Below are positions 13,448 to 25,987 of a DNA stretch of 64,000 nt, in pieces (the first letter of the stretch is position 1; the number at the start of each line of letters is the position of its first letter). The position numbers were made by a program, and so were the translations under genes. The notes under the pieces are model-generated. The model saw only the letters and a list, made by a program, of their open reading frames with translations, did no database searches and was not told the DNA's origin. Source of the stretch: Epiperipatus broadwayi (lineage: Eukaryota > Onychophora > Udeonychophora > Euonychophora > Peripatidae); assembly GCA_028023455.1 (NCBI GenBank), contig JAQFVV010006294.1, positions 2,383,001 to 2,447,000 on the forward strand, given 5' to 3'.

Positions 13448-16400
13448 GTAAATGGATATTATTTGTGTTAGGTAACTTTTTTATTATTTCATTATCTAGT
13501 ATTATATATATATATATAATGATGCATATTAAATTGTCTATATAAAAATAATAGATTTATTAAATGCTTGTATATATATAGTCTTAGTATGAAAAAAATA
13601 TATAAACAATAATTTATATAAATTAACATTATCATTTTTTAATTGCATAGATGTAGTAACCATTAGCTGTAAAAAAAATAAGGTAAAAATTTATTTAATG
13701 TGACAAGAATTGAACATTGTATGAAGTCTGCTGTTTGGTTTTGATTTTGAAAGTTTTGATATTTTCAAGACTAAAAATTATTATAAATATTTTTTATTGA
13801 TCCTTAAAATTTACATTCTTATTGTAAGAGCAAATGGAGACTAATTGAGCAATGAAAAAGGTTAAAGAATTTATGCCAATTGGAACTTATTTCAGTAATT
13901 GTCAACAAACTCAAAACTCCAAATATACTTTCAGAAATATAATAAAATCTAATATAATCTTAGTACTTTTGCTGTATTAATTTCTGATATATCATAGAAT
14001 CAGTTGCTAAGAAGATAAAATACCATTTGAACACTAGTAGTACAAATATTCCATTCAGTTGGCCAGTCTGAGATTTTTTTCTTGTTTTATTCTGATTCAA
14101 TTCAGGTATCTATTTACTTTCTATTAATCACTGTTACTTCTAAACTAACTTCTCATAGAACTATTTTATTTGTATAAAATAATGAATTGATTTTTAAATT
14201 TAATATTGTTAGGTTATTATGTCTATCATATGTGAACATAGTTATAATTTTTATTTTTAGTGATTATGTACATATTTTTGAGTTAAAATGAAAAAAAAGT
14301 GTTATTTTTCATATATTCAAGTGTAGCTCTGAATTTCATGCTTGAAGACCAGTGGGAAAAAAATATTGCCACAAAATCTTTTGTCCATAACTATTATGCT
14401 CTTAAATTTTACCATTATACTTCTTTTTTAGTCAAAATTTTTTGTAATTATTCTTTTTTACATCTTTTTTTTTTTTTCAAAAAAATTTTTTTAGAAGCAA
14501 ATAAGTAAAGGTTTAAGAGTTTGAAAATGTCATCAGATAAGACGCTTGTTTGTACCCCTTTTCTGATGTGAGAGTTTTGCCCTTATTGATTGTAAGCAGA
14601 ATAACTGAAATCTTTAATAATTTTTCTTAAATGTGTTGATAAAGTTATAAAAGCAAATGCTTTGTTTATATTTTAAATACTAATGATCACAAATTATATA
14701 GCAGAGCATTTGTTTTCTTTACTCAATCATAGTAAAAATTGCAATAGAATAATTATGACCAATAGGCAGATTCCTAGTAAGTTTTCTATCTGAATAGTGT
14801 TATATTTCCAAGTGATAGTATTTCATCATTTGTAATAGTTTGTGATTGCATGCCATTCTTTCTTTTAATATATTTTATTCTAGCATTTCAAATTTTTTTT
14901 TACATTAAAAATAATGATACTTTAAAATACATCTGCTAAGTGTAGAAATGTATGTTAAGCTAAATTGGTTTTCAATACTTAAAAAAAAAAAATTCTTATA
15001 ATAAATTAAATGCACTGTAAAACTGTAAATAAAAAATTTTGTTTATATTTTTTTCTGTTTTTTTTAATTTGGCCTAGAAAAAATCTGAAAGTGATTTATG
15101 GATATTAATTTTATTTTTACAGTCTGATTTCTTATGGAGAGGGGGGGGGGCACAACATTGTAAACTGTTCATATATCATGTTTATATGGATGGTGCTTAA
15201 TCAATTCAAAATCAACAGAACAGAAAAATAAAATGAATTAAAACTTTAATTTTTAAATCATTATGGCTTTTAATTAATTAATCATTTTCTTTGATTTTAT
15301 CTTTAATTAAGGATGTATATTTTAATTAATTTTCTTTTATTGAATTTATATCATAGATTGTTAGTTAACTATCACTTATTCTTTATTTTATTTTTTACTC
15401 TCATAATTTATTGCCCACCTTTACGACAAAAGATTTTATCAGCTTGATTAATCAGTGTTTGAAATGATTTTATCATATACTTCATTAATTTCCACTACTA
15501 CAAAACAAATTTAAAATATTAAACAAAGGGCTAAAAAATTAATCAGAAAAATTAGACAGTTGAGCTGATCAAATTTAAGTATGAAAATTCAAACAATTTA
15601 AAAATTAAGTCTGCTGGCATAATGATTAGCCAATCCATCTGGATTCAAATCTATAGTGGATGAACCTTAAAATTTTTTTTAGATCAAACAATTCTTGGAT
15701 TTTTTTTTTTTTTTTTGGCTATTAAGCAACTCAATCAACTACTTCACATCCAATAATGTTCAATAAATGATAGTATAGTTATTTTTAACTGGAAATTAAA
15801 AGTCTCAATTTATGCTGATATCAAATGAATGCCAATGTACCACCAACTGTAAAAACAAATTATGTACCCCTTTTGTGGAAAGATATTATACTCTTATGGT
15901 ACTGAACAGATTATCTTTAAAATCAATTGAAAATCTTAATAATTATATTGGAATAATTTTTTTATATCTTAAATTTCTACTTCCAATAATGCTTCACATT
16001 AAAGAGGTCTGTTCAAAACAAGCTTTTTTGAAATAAAAAATTTTTTTTGTTCATTATTATGTTTAATAAGTAATTAAAAAAAGCAAAGTGATCTATTTTT
16101 TCTGGCATTTAGAATATTATTCTCAATTTTTGCATTATTTCTGATATTCCTGTCATGCAGTTTTTTATTTCCTGGAATTGTATAGGCATTTAATTACCAT
16201 TTTATAGGTATATTACTTATATATAAAATATGGAATGCCTCTTTTCTATTAATTACAAGATTTTTTATCTTTTTAAACAGCATATAAATATAAGTTGCTT
16301 CTCATATCCAAGGGCATTTAATTTCAGATCTTTTCATGGATGCTTGAATCTTAGGATAACACAACCGTATATATATATATCATTAAAAACCAGTCAACAT

Positions 16401-17470
16401 TAGACAACCCCAATATTAATAACAATCACCAATTTCAAACAGTTGACAAGGCAATCTCCTTTTATATGTTTGAAAATATACAATAATTTAATTACAAAAA
16501 TTATACACATTAGGATATCAACAAAAAATTACCTAAAAATGGAATTATAAAAATTTATGTATAAGAGTCATTACAGTAATAAATTGAGAGGTTACTTAGA
16601 CATAGGGGAGTGATTATATACATGAAAGTGTTGCTTGACATATAACTTTCTTATTACTAAATCAATATTTTATCACATAGAATTGCCATCATCATTAACT
16701 TTGCAGTTTGGAAGCATTTTGATTACCATGTTTTTATTTAATAATTCACAGCAGCAATGATCTTGTTTATCATCATGATTACATGACTGTCTGAGACAAA
16801 CTAATGGTTGAAAGATTATTCATGATGCTGTTCATATAGGCATATGCATACCAAAAATTTAGGAATTTAAATTTACAAATTTCTAAGTTTAAAAAAATGT
16901 GTTCAAATATTTGTTTCCAAACCACAACAGAAATATATGGATGAGAAGTTTTCAGATGCTTGGAAGAGCATCTGTAACTATTCACAAGTTCACATCGATC
17001 CTTTGATTGTTTATTATTTAGAATTTTTTTTTTTTTTTCTGGTTTTGATTCACCATTATAATTTTTTTTATCTTCATTTTAATTTTTATTCTGTTTATTT
17101 CAATATATGTATGTGTGTATGAAGGGCTTTTTTTAAAAAAAAAACCCAACAACTAAATATTATTGGGGGAGGGGGCATCACTTTTGTTATTAAAATAACC
17201 AAGTTTTTTTATATGGTGTTTTTTTTTTAATATCAGAATTTGTAAGTAAAAAATGTATAGTAGTCTTTTAATAGTTTATTAGACAGTGAATATCTCAGCA
17301 GTTGTCCAAAGAGGAAAGGTGAAAGAGATGACAGTTGTTATTAGTGAGCTGCCTGCAAGAAAAATTACAACTAAAACCTCAATCTTGATTAATCAGAATT
17401 TGTAGTGATAATATTTATATATTTGGTACATATTCGTGTATTTCTTTAAGGCTGCAGAAAGGAACTCACT
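13448..17470. other. AT-rich DNA without a recognised gene
   Basis: Contains a (TA)n run near 13502, a G tract near 15140 and many A or T runs. Frames at 14299-14508, 15812-16036, 16937-17122 and 16779-16985 (minus) have Phe/Ile/Lys-rich products with no known motif, and I do not call them. A weak tRNA-B-box-like stretch near 15609-15665 is too degraded to annotate. Confidence 0.7.
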
Positions 17471-17471
17471 A

Positions 17472-17597
17472 TTAACTGAAAGGAAATCAGTTAATTCTTT
17501 TCTGTTGCCTTAAAGGAACTGAGCAAATCAAATTAACTGAAAGGAAATCAGTTAAAATTATTTTCTGTTGCCTTAAAGGAACTGAGCAAATCAAATT
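17472..17597. repeat. Two-copy tandem repeat, 61-bp unit
   Basis: The unit from ttaactgaaaggaaatcagt to ggaactgagcaaatcaaa occurs twice in a row with a few differences near the middle. Each unit contains the small inverted pair aactga/tcagtt. No coding sense. Confidence 0.9.
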
Positions 17598-18983
17598 CCA
17601 ATGTCTACTTTATACATAATTGACAATACAGCTATTCTCATTAGATAAACAAACATTGATGGGTTGCTCACTAACATGCAGCAGCCAGCATAGAGAATTT
17701 ATTGGCTTATTTCTGGATTTAAGTTCCAGAAAGTCATGCATGATCTTTCTTCTTATTTTCCTGATAGTTCTTAATTGAAATATCAGTTGAATTGTTTTGA
17801 AAACAGGATTAATGTGTTTGAATGACATTTTTAGATATTTACAATTATGACAGACAAAATTAAATAATGTATCTTGTCCCTAGGTGGCTATAAGTTCATC
17901 AACCAAAGCAGTGGTTGGTTGCAAAATGCAGTGCTAAAAAATCTCCTGATTGTGAACCCAGACTCCTATTTGATGATCTTTATTTATTGATTTAGAATTG
18001 CAGATTACTTTTGAATGAAGGAAAAATTATAGGAAGAACTGTCTAAAGTTTAATGGAACATTGTTGGACTTTGGAAGGAGGGAAGATGAAGATCTAATTG
18101 TTTTACTTTATTATTAAGGCACAAATATTGCACCCATAAATGGAATGGGATTTATTGTAAACAAGAAGTGACAAAATAATATTGTTGAGATTGATTGTTT
18201 ATCAGACAGAAAGGACATTTTAGTTATTCATCAAATACAAATAATTTAGGTTTATACCCCAACAAGTTCTTATTCAGACAAAGAAGTAGGGGATTTTTAC
18301 ATGGATGTAAAAATAGCTTTTCATCAGACCAAACATTTTAAAATTGTTATGGAAGACTTTAATGCTATAATTGATAAACAATTGAAAGGCGAAATTACTA
18401 TGGTTAAATTTGCCTATGGAGACAGAAATGAAGATAATACAAATTTATAGAATTTGCAGAAAAAGAAAGATGATATATTATGAATTCTTTTTTGGGGGAA
18501 ATACCAAATGGAAATGAACATGGAAACATCCAAAGAAAATACAGCAAAATTATAATATATTTTGACTAACAGACAATATGTGTTTTAAGATTGTAATGTT
18601 CTTAGATGCAATACAGAAAGTAATCATCAATTATTAAGATATAAAATACTTATTAATGTAAGGCTAGAGAGACAAAATCTATTTTAAAAGACAATATTAA
18701 TATTTGATATGCCTAAATTTCAGAATACCCCAGTGAATTTAAATTACAATGCTAATTGTTTTAAAATATTGACAGATTTTTTTGAAGTCATTTCAAAGTT
18801 AACTGAAATCCATAGGGAAATAACTGATATTTTACTAAGAACTACAATTAAGATAGCTAATATAAATGCAGCAATTTAGTAAATTTCATTTAAGTCAAGG
18901 CAATGTATGATAAAAAAGAAGGAATAAGAAAATATTTAAAAATAATCCATTAAGAAGAATGAAATATATGCTAAGAAAGAGTT

Positions 18984-19111
18984 AATAGTGGTATAAGAAG
19001 TCAAGCGTTGGTGGCCTAGTGGTTAGCATAGATGCCTTCCAAGCAGCTGGCCCGGGTTCGTTTTCCGGTCAACACATTTGACATATGGAAAAAAAAATAG
19101 TGTTATAAGAA
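18984..19111 (+). mobile_element. tRNA-Gly-derived SINE with 16-bp target duplication
   Basis: The insertion (19000-19095) sits inside the dead LINE between near-perfect direct repeats (18984-18999 and 19096-19111; aatagtgg/ttataagaa, one mismatch). It starts GTCAAG, contains a tRNA-like sequence (19005-19075), then a short tail (tttgacatatgg) and an A run. A second insertion at 25474-25565 has the same start and a similar tail. A-tail plus long duplication indicate mobilisation by LINE machinery. Confidence 0.85.
19005..19075 (+). tRNA. tRNA-Gly(TCC)-like sequence, probably a pseudogene
   Basis: The cloverleaf can be traced: acceptor gcgttgg against tcaacac (one mismatch and one G-T), a D arm with TAGTGGTTAGCA, an anticodon arm tgccttccaagca with TCC in the loop, and a T arm ccgggttcgttttccgg. 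The normally invariant A of the T loop (TTCGA) is T here, and the B box is weakened. Because it lies between target duplications with an A tail, I read it as the head of a SINE or retroposed tRNA rather than a working gene. Confidence 0.7.
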
Positions 19112-20617
19112 AATATAACTATGAATTAGTAAAGAAAACTATAAAAAAAATGTCAAAAGTATAAAACAGCATTGGATGAAGTTATTTCAGCAATAAGAGG
19201 AAAATATGGAATTATGATTAGAAAGATGGATGACATTATGAAGTGTGTGGAACAGTTCTACAAAGAATTATATAGTAATAAAGAATATTCCTTACAATAT
19301 TACATCTTTTGAATTGCCAAGCATTTTAAATGAAGTGGTAAAACAAAATTAAATATATGAAATAAAAAGTTGCAGGAAATGATGGAATTATTGATATCTT
19401 AAAAGAAAAATGAAGAAATAGAAAAATTGTTGACAAAACTATATTCTAAATGTCTAAATGATATTGAAAAAAATACAGTCATAGTACTGATATTTAAGAA
19501 AGGGTAAAGAAAAAAAGATATTGGCAATTGCAAACTCATTAGTTTTCTGTTAGTTTTACACAAAATCTTGACAAGGTAATTACTATTTGTCTACACTGAA
19601 CTTTGGATTTTAACCAACCAAAAGAATAAGCTGGATTTAAAAGTAGTTTTAACACAGTTAATCACATCCAAATATTGAAAAAAGTTATAAAAAGAACCAG
19701 TTAAAGTGAGATGTTATTGTGCTTTGGATATGTAGATTTTGAAAAGGCATTTGATTCTATAAGCATTTCCACCATGATTAAAACTTTAAACCATCAAGAT
19801 ATATATCCAGGATATCATATTCGAAGAATATCAGATTGCAACTGTAGTGATTGTGATACTAAGAAGATTATACAATAGAATGATTCTATATCATCAAAAT
19901 GTTTTGCAGTAATTTTCGCAAGTATTTTGTGGATTAGAATGAAAAGTTAAGGAAATAAAAATACAAAATTATTTAAATTATTTAGATTTTGTAGTTAATG
20001 TAACGAACTTCAAGAAATGTTGCAAGAATTATTAGATAGAAGTAGGACTAAAGAAAGGTAAACATTAAAAGGACATGCAAAGTTTAATGAATTTTCTCAA
20101 CAAGAAAATAAAGATTGATAAACGTGAGTTAGAAGTTAACAATTTCAAATACATTAATCAGAATATTTATAAAGGTGGTAATATAAAAGATGAAATTAAT
20201 CATAGAATTAAACTTTGAATATTGGAAAAAAATATGTCCATATGTTTGAAAAGGAAAGTTTTAATAGATGTGTTTTACTAAGTTCAACATAAACTTGAAA
20301 TTACTCATCAAAGTATAGAGAGATGTGTGTTGAAAGTAATAAAATGGAATTGAAATTGAAATATTTGGGCAAAAGAACAAACAACTATCATTGACATTAT
20401 AGAAAAAATTAAAAAAACTAATAAAGTCTTAAACTGGATCTTAAATGATTGAAAAACCTAGAAAGAGATCATGTATGATATGGGTGCAAGAAATAATAAA
20501 GTTTGTTGGTGTGATATGGAGAAGCTAGGCTATGGATCTGAGTGACTGAATTAATATTTCATCCTGCAGTGGATTGATAATGGCTGAATTTAATTGACTG
20601 ATGATATTCATTAAAAA

Positions 20618-22377
20618 AAAAGATAATGCCATCTACCAGTTTACCATTTGAAGGAATGATATAATTATTTTATCATGGAAATATCATTTGTTTGAATTTT
20701 TTTTTTACTATATAGCATTTGATTTGTAATATTTTTTTGAAATGAATTCAAGATTTAAAGCTGCCTAATTTAATTATTTACAAATAAACACAAGAAAAAC
20801 TTGAATAACTTTTATTGTTTTAATTTTATTTGGGATAAGCCAGTTACAGTATTTTAAACTTTTTTTTTCTTTCAATTTGAAAGTGAAACAATTCAAAATG
20901 ATTGCTTCATTGAAATCCGTTTTTATTGTAAATCTAGTTCAAGGTTATAATAAATAATTAGTAGAATACTGTTGAAAATCTAGTTGACAAACCAGCACAA
21001 GGTTTAAAACTTCAAAATTACACTTTTTATATTTTTATCATATTTTCAGTAATTATCTTTTTCTTTTTATATTTGAATAGTTCGATGAACTCCACTTAAT
21101 AATAAACCTATTGTTTGGTTTTATTTTAAAATTTATTAATTATGAATTGCTTTAATTTATGAAATTTATTTCTAGTAGATTGTTTTAGTACCTGGTGATT
21201 ACTCTGGTAGTTTTAGTAGATTACAAGACAATTGGTACATTTTGAATATAAATGTCTACTTATTTTAAATGCAGCTTATCTAAACTATTATATGTAGTTA
21301 TAGTATGTATTTATTATATTATGAAAGTCCAGGATAATGAAAAGTATTTAAAAATTTTTTTAGTCTAGATCTTTATTATTATATTATATTTAAATATTAA
21401 ATAAAAATATCTTATTATATTATACTATTTTATTATACTACATTAAACTATATGTTTTAGGGGGGGGGGGGGTTAACAGTTCAAGCAATTTATCTTTTTT
21501 TTTATTCTGAAATAAAAGTATATAATTAACTTAATCCAAGAGAACTGCAATTTCCAGTGCTATCTTGGTAGAGTACAATGTGTGCAACATACATGGGGAT
21601 TAACCTTCTACAAGTGCTGGCTACAATTTTTTTTTATGTACAATTCCAGTTTTTTCTCATTCAGTGTAGAAAATAAAAAATAATATGTATGAAGCAGACT
21701 ATAGTCTGAATTACATACAAGACCCATAGAAGAGCAGATATATATGACTTTTATGATTTTACAACATTATTCGACCCATCATCAGCCAGCATCCTCTTTA
21801 TTTAATGAAAGATTAATTTAATTTTAGCTAAATATGTTTTAACAAATTGTTTTATTAGACATCCACTATCTATATAATGTATATTATCTATGTTTATAGC
21901 TATATATATTTTTTTTTATAGTACCATATATATTCAACACATGGATACCAATACATTATGTGATGCCTCTGGCAGTTGAAATCTAAAATACAGTGATGAT
22001 AAAAGGGAAAAGCAATGCTTATTGCAGTAAGAATGTGCTAGTAAAATCATTGTATTTTGAAGAAGGAATTCAGGAGTAATACAATTTATGATTGAACTGC
22101 GACAAAACAGTTACATGGCCTGGGAACTCATTTAGTATCTAAATTATCATGACATATATTTGATCAATTTATATTTTCATTGGATAAACAATAACTTCAC
22201 TTGCATCATAATTAAAACTAATACTTGTTGGATTCATGTTTGCAATAATTTAGTTATTGGAAATGAGAAAGAAAAAAAATCCATTGAATAGAAACACTCT
22301 TTTTGGAATGTTTTGTCATGGCATTGTATATTTGACTTCATTTGCCACATTTTATTGGAGCATTCATCCTTTTTTTT
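20618..22377. other. AT-rich DNA without a recognised gene
   Basis: Contains T runs and a G tract near 21461. The stretch 21530-21800 is slightly less AT-rich but shows no frame or motif I recognise. Confidence 0.7.
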
Positions 22378-22520
22378 ACATTAATCATTTTCAATCATTA
22401 TTGATCCACTGCAGAGTTAAGATCTTTACCAATTTACTTCTGATTAATTTCTTTATTTCATCCATTCATCTCACATGGTCTCTAAAAGATCATTTATATT
22501 TTCGTTCGATTATCTCTTAT
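22378..22520 (-). mobile_element. Truncated RTE-like LINE 3' end
   Basis: Read on the minus strand this matches the 3' end of the LINE at 34046: tgagatgaatggatgaaat and ctctgcagtggatcaataat correspond to the other copies. An internal deletion removes part of the segment. The overlapping 97-codon plus-strand frame (22257-22550) is an antisense shadow and not a gene. Confidence 0.8.
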
Positions 22521-23236
22521 AGAAAAAAAGAAAATCTTAAAGAATCATAGGTACTGACTAATGGATATAGCTAAATATATTTATCATGCTTTTTTTTTTT
22601 TTTGAATTTACATTTATTATATATCACTGGTGGTAGGCCTTTTTAAATGACTAAAAATTTACCAATAATATTTATCAAATTAGAAATGTGCCAGGTAGTT
22701 TTCTAATTGGGGGGGGGGGGGATAGAAAATTAATTATTACAGAATTTTATTGAGATAATTTTTAAAATTAACATAGAATTTTATAAAGATGAATTGATGT
22801 AAACATAAATTTTTGAATGAGATTTTGCTACTATACATTAGATGCCAAATGCTTTATATTAGAATCATATTTTGTCACTTAATAGTACATATTATAACAG
22901 AACAAAACTGCCCACAGGATAGTTAGAAGTCATTTGAGCAGTCATTTAAGTAATGAGCTCAATATACTAAAAGATATAGGGAGGGGATCATTTAAACTTG
23001 ACTCAACTATATGCTGGTTACCCAATTTAATTACTATTTTAATACCATCATATAATCTGGCCCATGACACCACTACAGCAATTAAGATTTCTCAACTTTT
23101 CAGGTCTCAGGGTACAAGTGAATTCTATATATAATTTTAAATATTATATTTTAAATATAGTGGCATGTGGTTATTTATTTAAATTATACTATTTACATAT
23201 TTCTTTAATCAAAACTATCTTTATAGGATAGCAAAT
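22521..23236. other. AT-rich DNA without a recognised gene
   Basis: Includes a T run near 22590 and a G tract near 22709. The small frame at 22934-23134 has no recognisable motif. Confidence 0.65.
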
Positions 23237-23238
23237 TA

Positions 23239-24292
23239 CACCTGGGTCTCGTTTTACGCGATAGATAGGTTCCTCAGAAAACACGCGCAAACGAAATCGC
23301 GCAAAAATAGACGTAACTTACATTGAAAAAGGGGGGATGCAGTCTGTGATTTTTCAAATTTCTCATAAAAGCAAAGCACCAACGTAAAATTACTTTAAAA
23401 TTCGCGCAAAAAAAAAAATAAGGAAATAAAATATGACTAATAAAAAATTTCAAATTTGAAAAAAAATGATACAAGACAAACTTTTTAACTATAATATTTA
23501 ATTTTATTCAAAATAATATATTTTTATGCCTAATTTACAGTACAGTAATTTACATTTTTTTATACACGTTTTAATTATTATAGCCATTTGCCGAAAAACA
23601 CGTTCGTTTGCAAACAACTAGTGCCAAACTTCACACTCATGTTGTGTCAATGGTTTTCTGGTGACAACGTAATTAGTAATTAATCTTTGAGACGATGATT
23701 TTATTAATTGTTTATGAAACTAACAACTAAAAATTAAATTCTTATTTTTATCTTTAATTTTCAATTCCGTTTAAAAATCAAATTTCGTTTTACATCACAT
23801 TAATTTCAAGTCGCCGTAAGTAATTTTTAAATTGTTAATTACAATTAAAAATCAGATTTTAATTTTTAATTGTCAAATTTAATTGTGCCCACTGCTATTA
23901 CTGACCTTTTAAAAATAAACTTGTGGACACTAAATGATTAGTAGTTGATTATGTTCTTTTTTAAAAAGCAAAAACAGAATGTGATTTAATGTTTGAACAA
24001 ATTTACATTATAATATTGTAAAATTTAATGTGTGTATACATAAAATGTGGAAATCATGATTTTAATTTCATTATTGCATAAAATCTTACTATTATAAAGC
24101 ACTGAAAATATTGAAATTACTAAGATGAAAGTCTAATTCCAATAATGTGATATTACTTTCAATATAACGTAAGTGTGCGAAATTTATTATTTAAAGTAAT
24201 AGCGCATTATCGGAATTCGACTTCCGGTGAAACATGAATCGTGTAACTTCAAAATCATGTTAAATAAGTCCGTGTAAAAAGAGACCCAGGTG
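23239..24292 (+). mobile_element. Tigger/pogo-like DNA transposon, internally deleted, copy 1
   Basis: Terminal inverted repeats CACCTGGGTCTC...GAGACCCAGGTG are flanked by TA on both sides, as expected for Tc1/mariner-pogo target duplications. The left end continues into a CpG-rich stretch (ttttacgcgatagatagg). Inside is only a degraded remnant of the segment that is open in the copy at 49653-50814, in opposite orientation; no transposase can be made. CpGs at the ends stand out from the AT-rich surroundings. Confidence 0.9.
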
Positions 24293-24294
24293 TA

Positions 24295-25457
24295 CTCACA
24301 TCTAAGTACCATTTCTAATTAAGAAATGATAATATCTGATTCAAGAGCATTTTACAACATCTGTCTCCTATTGGTTCCTTTCATATACCCTGGTTCTTTC
24401 TCATTGGCAAGCATGAACTTAAAAGATAATTATAAAATTAAAACAACTTGTTTGGAATAAGATCAAATTGCATACAAGATGGATTTTAACAATAAATAAA
24501 AATAAATTTATTTTATTAAATATCTAATGATCACAGCAGGTATAAGAAAAATTACATTTTAGATTTAATTAATAAGAATAATTAAAAAATTTGTAATGGT
24601 TTATATTAACAGTTCCTATTAATAAAATAATTGAAATTAAATTTCATTTTACCATTTCAAGATTAATTAGACCAGTCTTTAAAAATCATGGTGCCATGCT
24701 TATGAAAATTTGACTAAGTGTAGTATGTGATTATTAACAAATATATTAAGTTCTTAAGGCTTCCTGATAGGTAGAGGTAATTCTTATCACTCCAGGCTGG
24801 CAATAGGCTACATGTTCCAGAGTCTGAATGAGCACACACCAGGGTTTTAACAATACATTCCTCCTGGATTCATTTTCTTAATGAATTTTGTCATCGTAGA
24901 ATGCTTGCAATTAACAATTGGATTTTTAATATTGGCTCCAAATGCAGATGGTCTTAAATTGCTCTGCTAAGTATAGTTTTTTAGCTATAGTTGCTCCCAT
25001 GTTCATTTCTGAAAATTATTATTGTTGGTAGCAAGATGCAGGAAAAAGCACGAACAAGACAGAGTGGTTGTTTAATATCTATTTATATAATCTCATGATA
25101 AAGAACACTGCAATTTCCAATCACAATATATATAGTCTAATCAGTTTAAGATTAAACTTATTTTCATTTTTATTAAATTATAATATCAGTAAAATAAAAT
25201 TTAAAAAAACTCTTTTGATAAAGTGTTATAAATGTAATTCAAATAATTCTACATCCAATTTTTTGATTATCTAAATATTTTTATAAATGAAATAATATAA
25301 GATAAAATACATTCTTCCTTATTTTTAAAAAAATAAATAATAATTTTAAATGATTATTTTTAGTTACAATAAAAATAATATTTTGTATTACATTTTTTTC
25401 TTTCTTTTATGATGTAGAAATATATACATGAACTTATTTTATATTTAAAGCAATAAA
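24295..25457. other. AT-rich DNA; slightly GC-richer patch at 24770-25050
   Basis: Phrases such as cactccaggctggcaatagg and agcacacaccagggtttt in 24780-24860 differ in composition from the surroundings, but I see no open frame, splice-site pair or known repeat. The frame at 25068-25274 is random-looking. Confidence 0.6.
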
Positions 25458-25581
25458 TATAATTATTGTATTTATTTTTTTTCTCATGTGTCATAGCATC
25501 GGTGGCAAGCGAACCCACCAACCAGGGACAATTGCTTGTAAAGCAGCTGTCACTGATCTCTTGACTATAATTATTGTATTT
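25458..25581 (-). mobile_element. tRNA-like SINE with perfect 16-bp target duplication
   Basis: Direct repeats tataattattgtattt at 25458-25473 and 25566-25581 bracket a 92-bp insertion. Read on the minus strand it starts GTCAAGAG, has an anticodon-arm-like ctgctttacaagca, a B-box-like GTGGGTTCGCTTG, a tail tatgacacatgag and an A run. Start and tail resemble the SINE at 19000-19095, though the tRNA parts differ. Confidence 0.8.
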
Positions 25582-25766
25582 CACAAAAGAAAATATTAAT
25601 TTAATCATTTACAATTCATAGTGACAAAAATGTATAAGCATTCTTTTTTTTTTTTTAATCAATTATTGTCATTATGTCAATATATATATTAAATTTGTTT
25701 TATTTTTAATTAGTTATTTACTATGTTTTTGTAATATCAAATGTTGTCATTTTGATCTCAGTTGAT

Positions 25767-25987
25767 ATTATTACAATACTCTTATGTAAAATTAAGAGCA
25801 TGCTAATAGCTCTAAACAAGCTTTTTTTTTTTTTATGATAAATGCTACTACAAGAGAAGGCATTCAAAAAAAAAAAAAAAAAAAGCTTGTTTAGAGCCAT
25901 TAGCATGCTCTTAATTTTACATATTTGTAAGTGCAAGCTTTATATAAGTCATGTGACATCTGACTTTTTATTATTACAATACTCTTA
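25767..25987. mobile_element. Hairpin insertion with perfect 18-bp target duplication
   Basis: attattacaatactctta occurs at 25767-25784 and 25970-25987. The 185 bp between them begin with an arm (tgtaaaattaagagcatgc..., ending in a T run), then a loop of about 30 bp, then the reverse complement of the arm beginning in an A run. A unique tail of 47 bp follows (atttgtaagtgcaagc...). The hairpin is flush with the left duplication and the tail touches the right one. No coding capacity. Confidence 0.9.

Larger units (their letters stand above)
18060..20617 (+). pseudogene. RTE-like LINE (endonuclease + reverse transcriptase), decayed
   Basis: In shifting frames this reads as one non-LTR retrotransposon polyprotein. 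At 18130-18470 there is an APE-type endonuclease: NGMGFIVNKK, DILVIHQIQI, VYTPTSSYSDKEVGDFY and MEDFNAIIDK, where active relatives have GDFNA. From about 19180 comes the reverse transcriptase: MDDIMKCVEQFYKELYSNKE, then ILIFKKG, then DFEKAFDSI (19738-19762). The FADD catalytic box is lost: near 19983 the frame reads LDFVVN where the 34-36 kb copy has LDFADD. The C-terminal part and 3' end (HPAVDW*WLN-like, then tgatgat) match the copies at 34046, 48879 and 22378. Many stops and frameshifts make it dead. A SINE interrupts it at 19000. Confidence 0.85.

Noticed and set aside
15609-15665. tRNA-like stretch with a B-box resemblance (ggattcaaatct)
   Set aside because: No acceptor stem or anticodon arm could be paired, and no target duplication seen.
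22257-22550. 97-codon plus-strand frame resembling a membrane protein
   Set aside because: Antisense of a truncated RTE-like LINE 3' end; the hydrophobic look comes from T-rich antisense codons.
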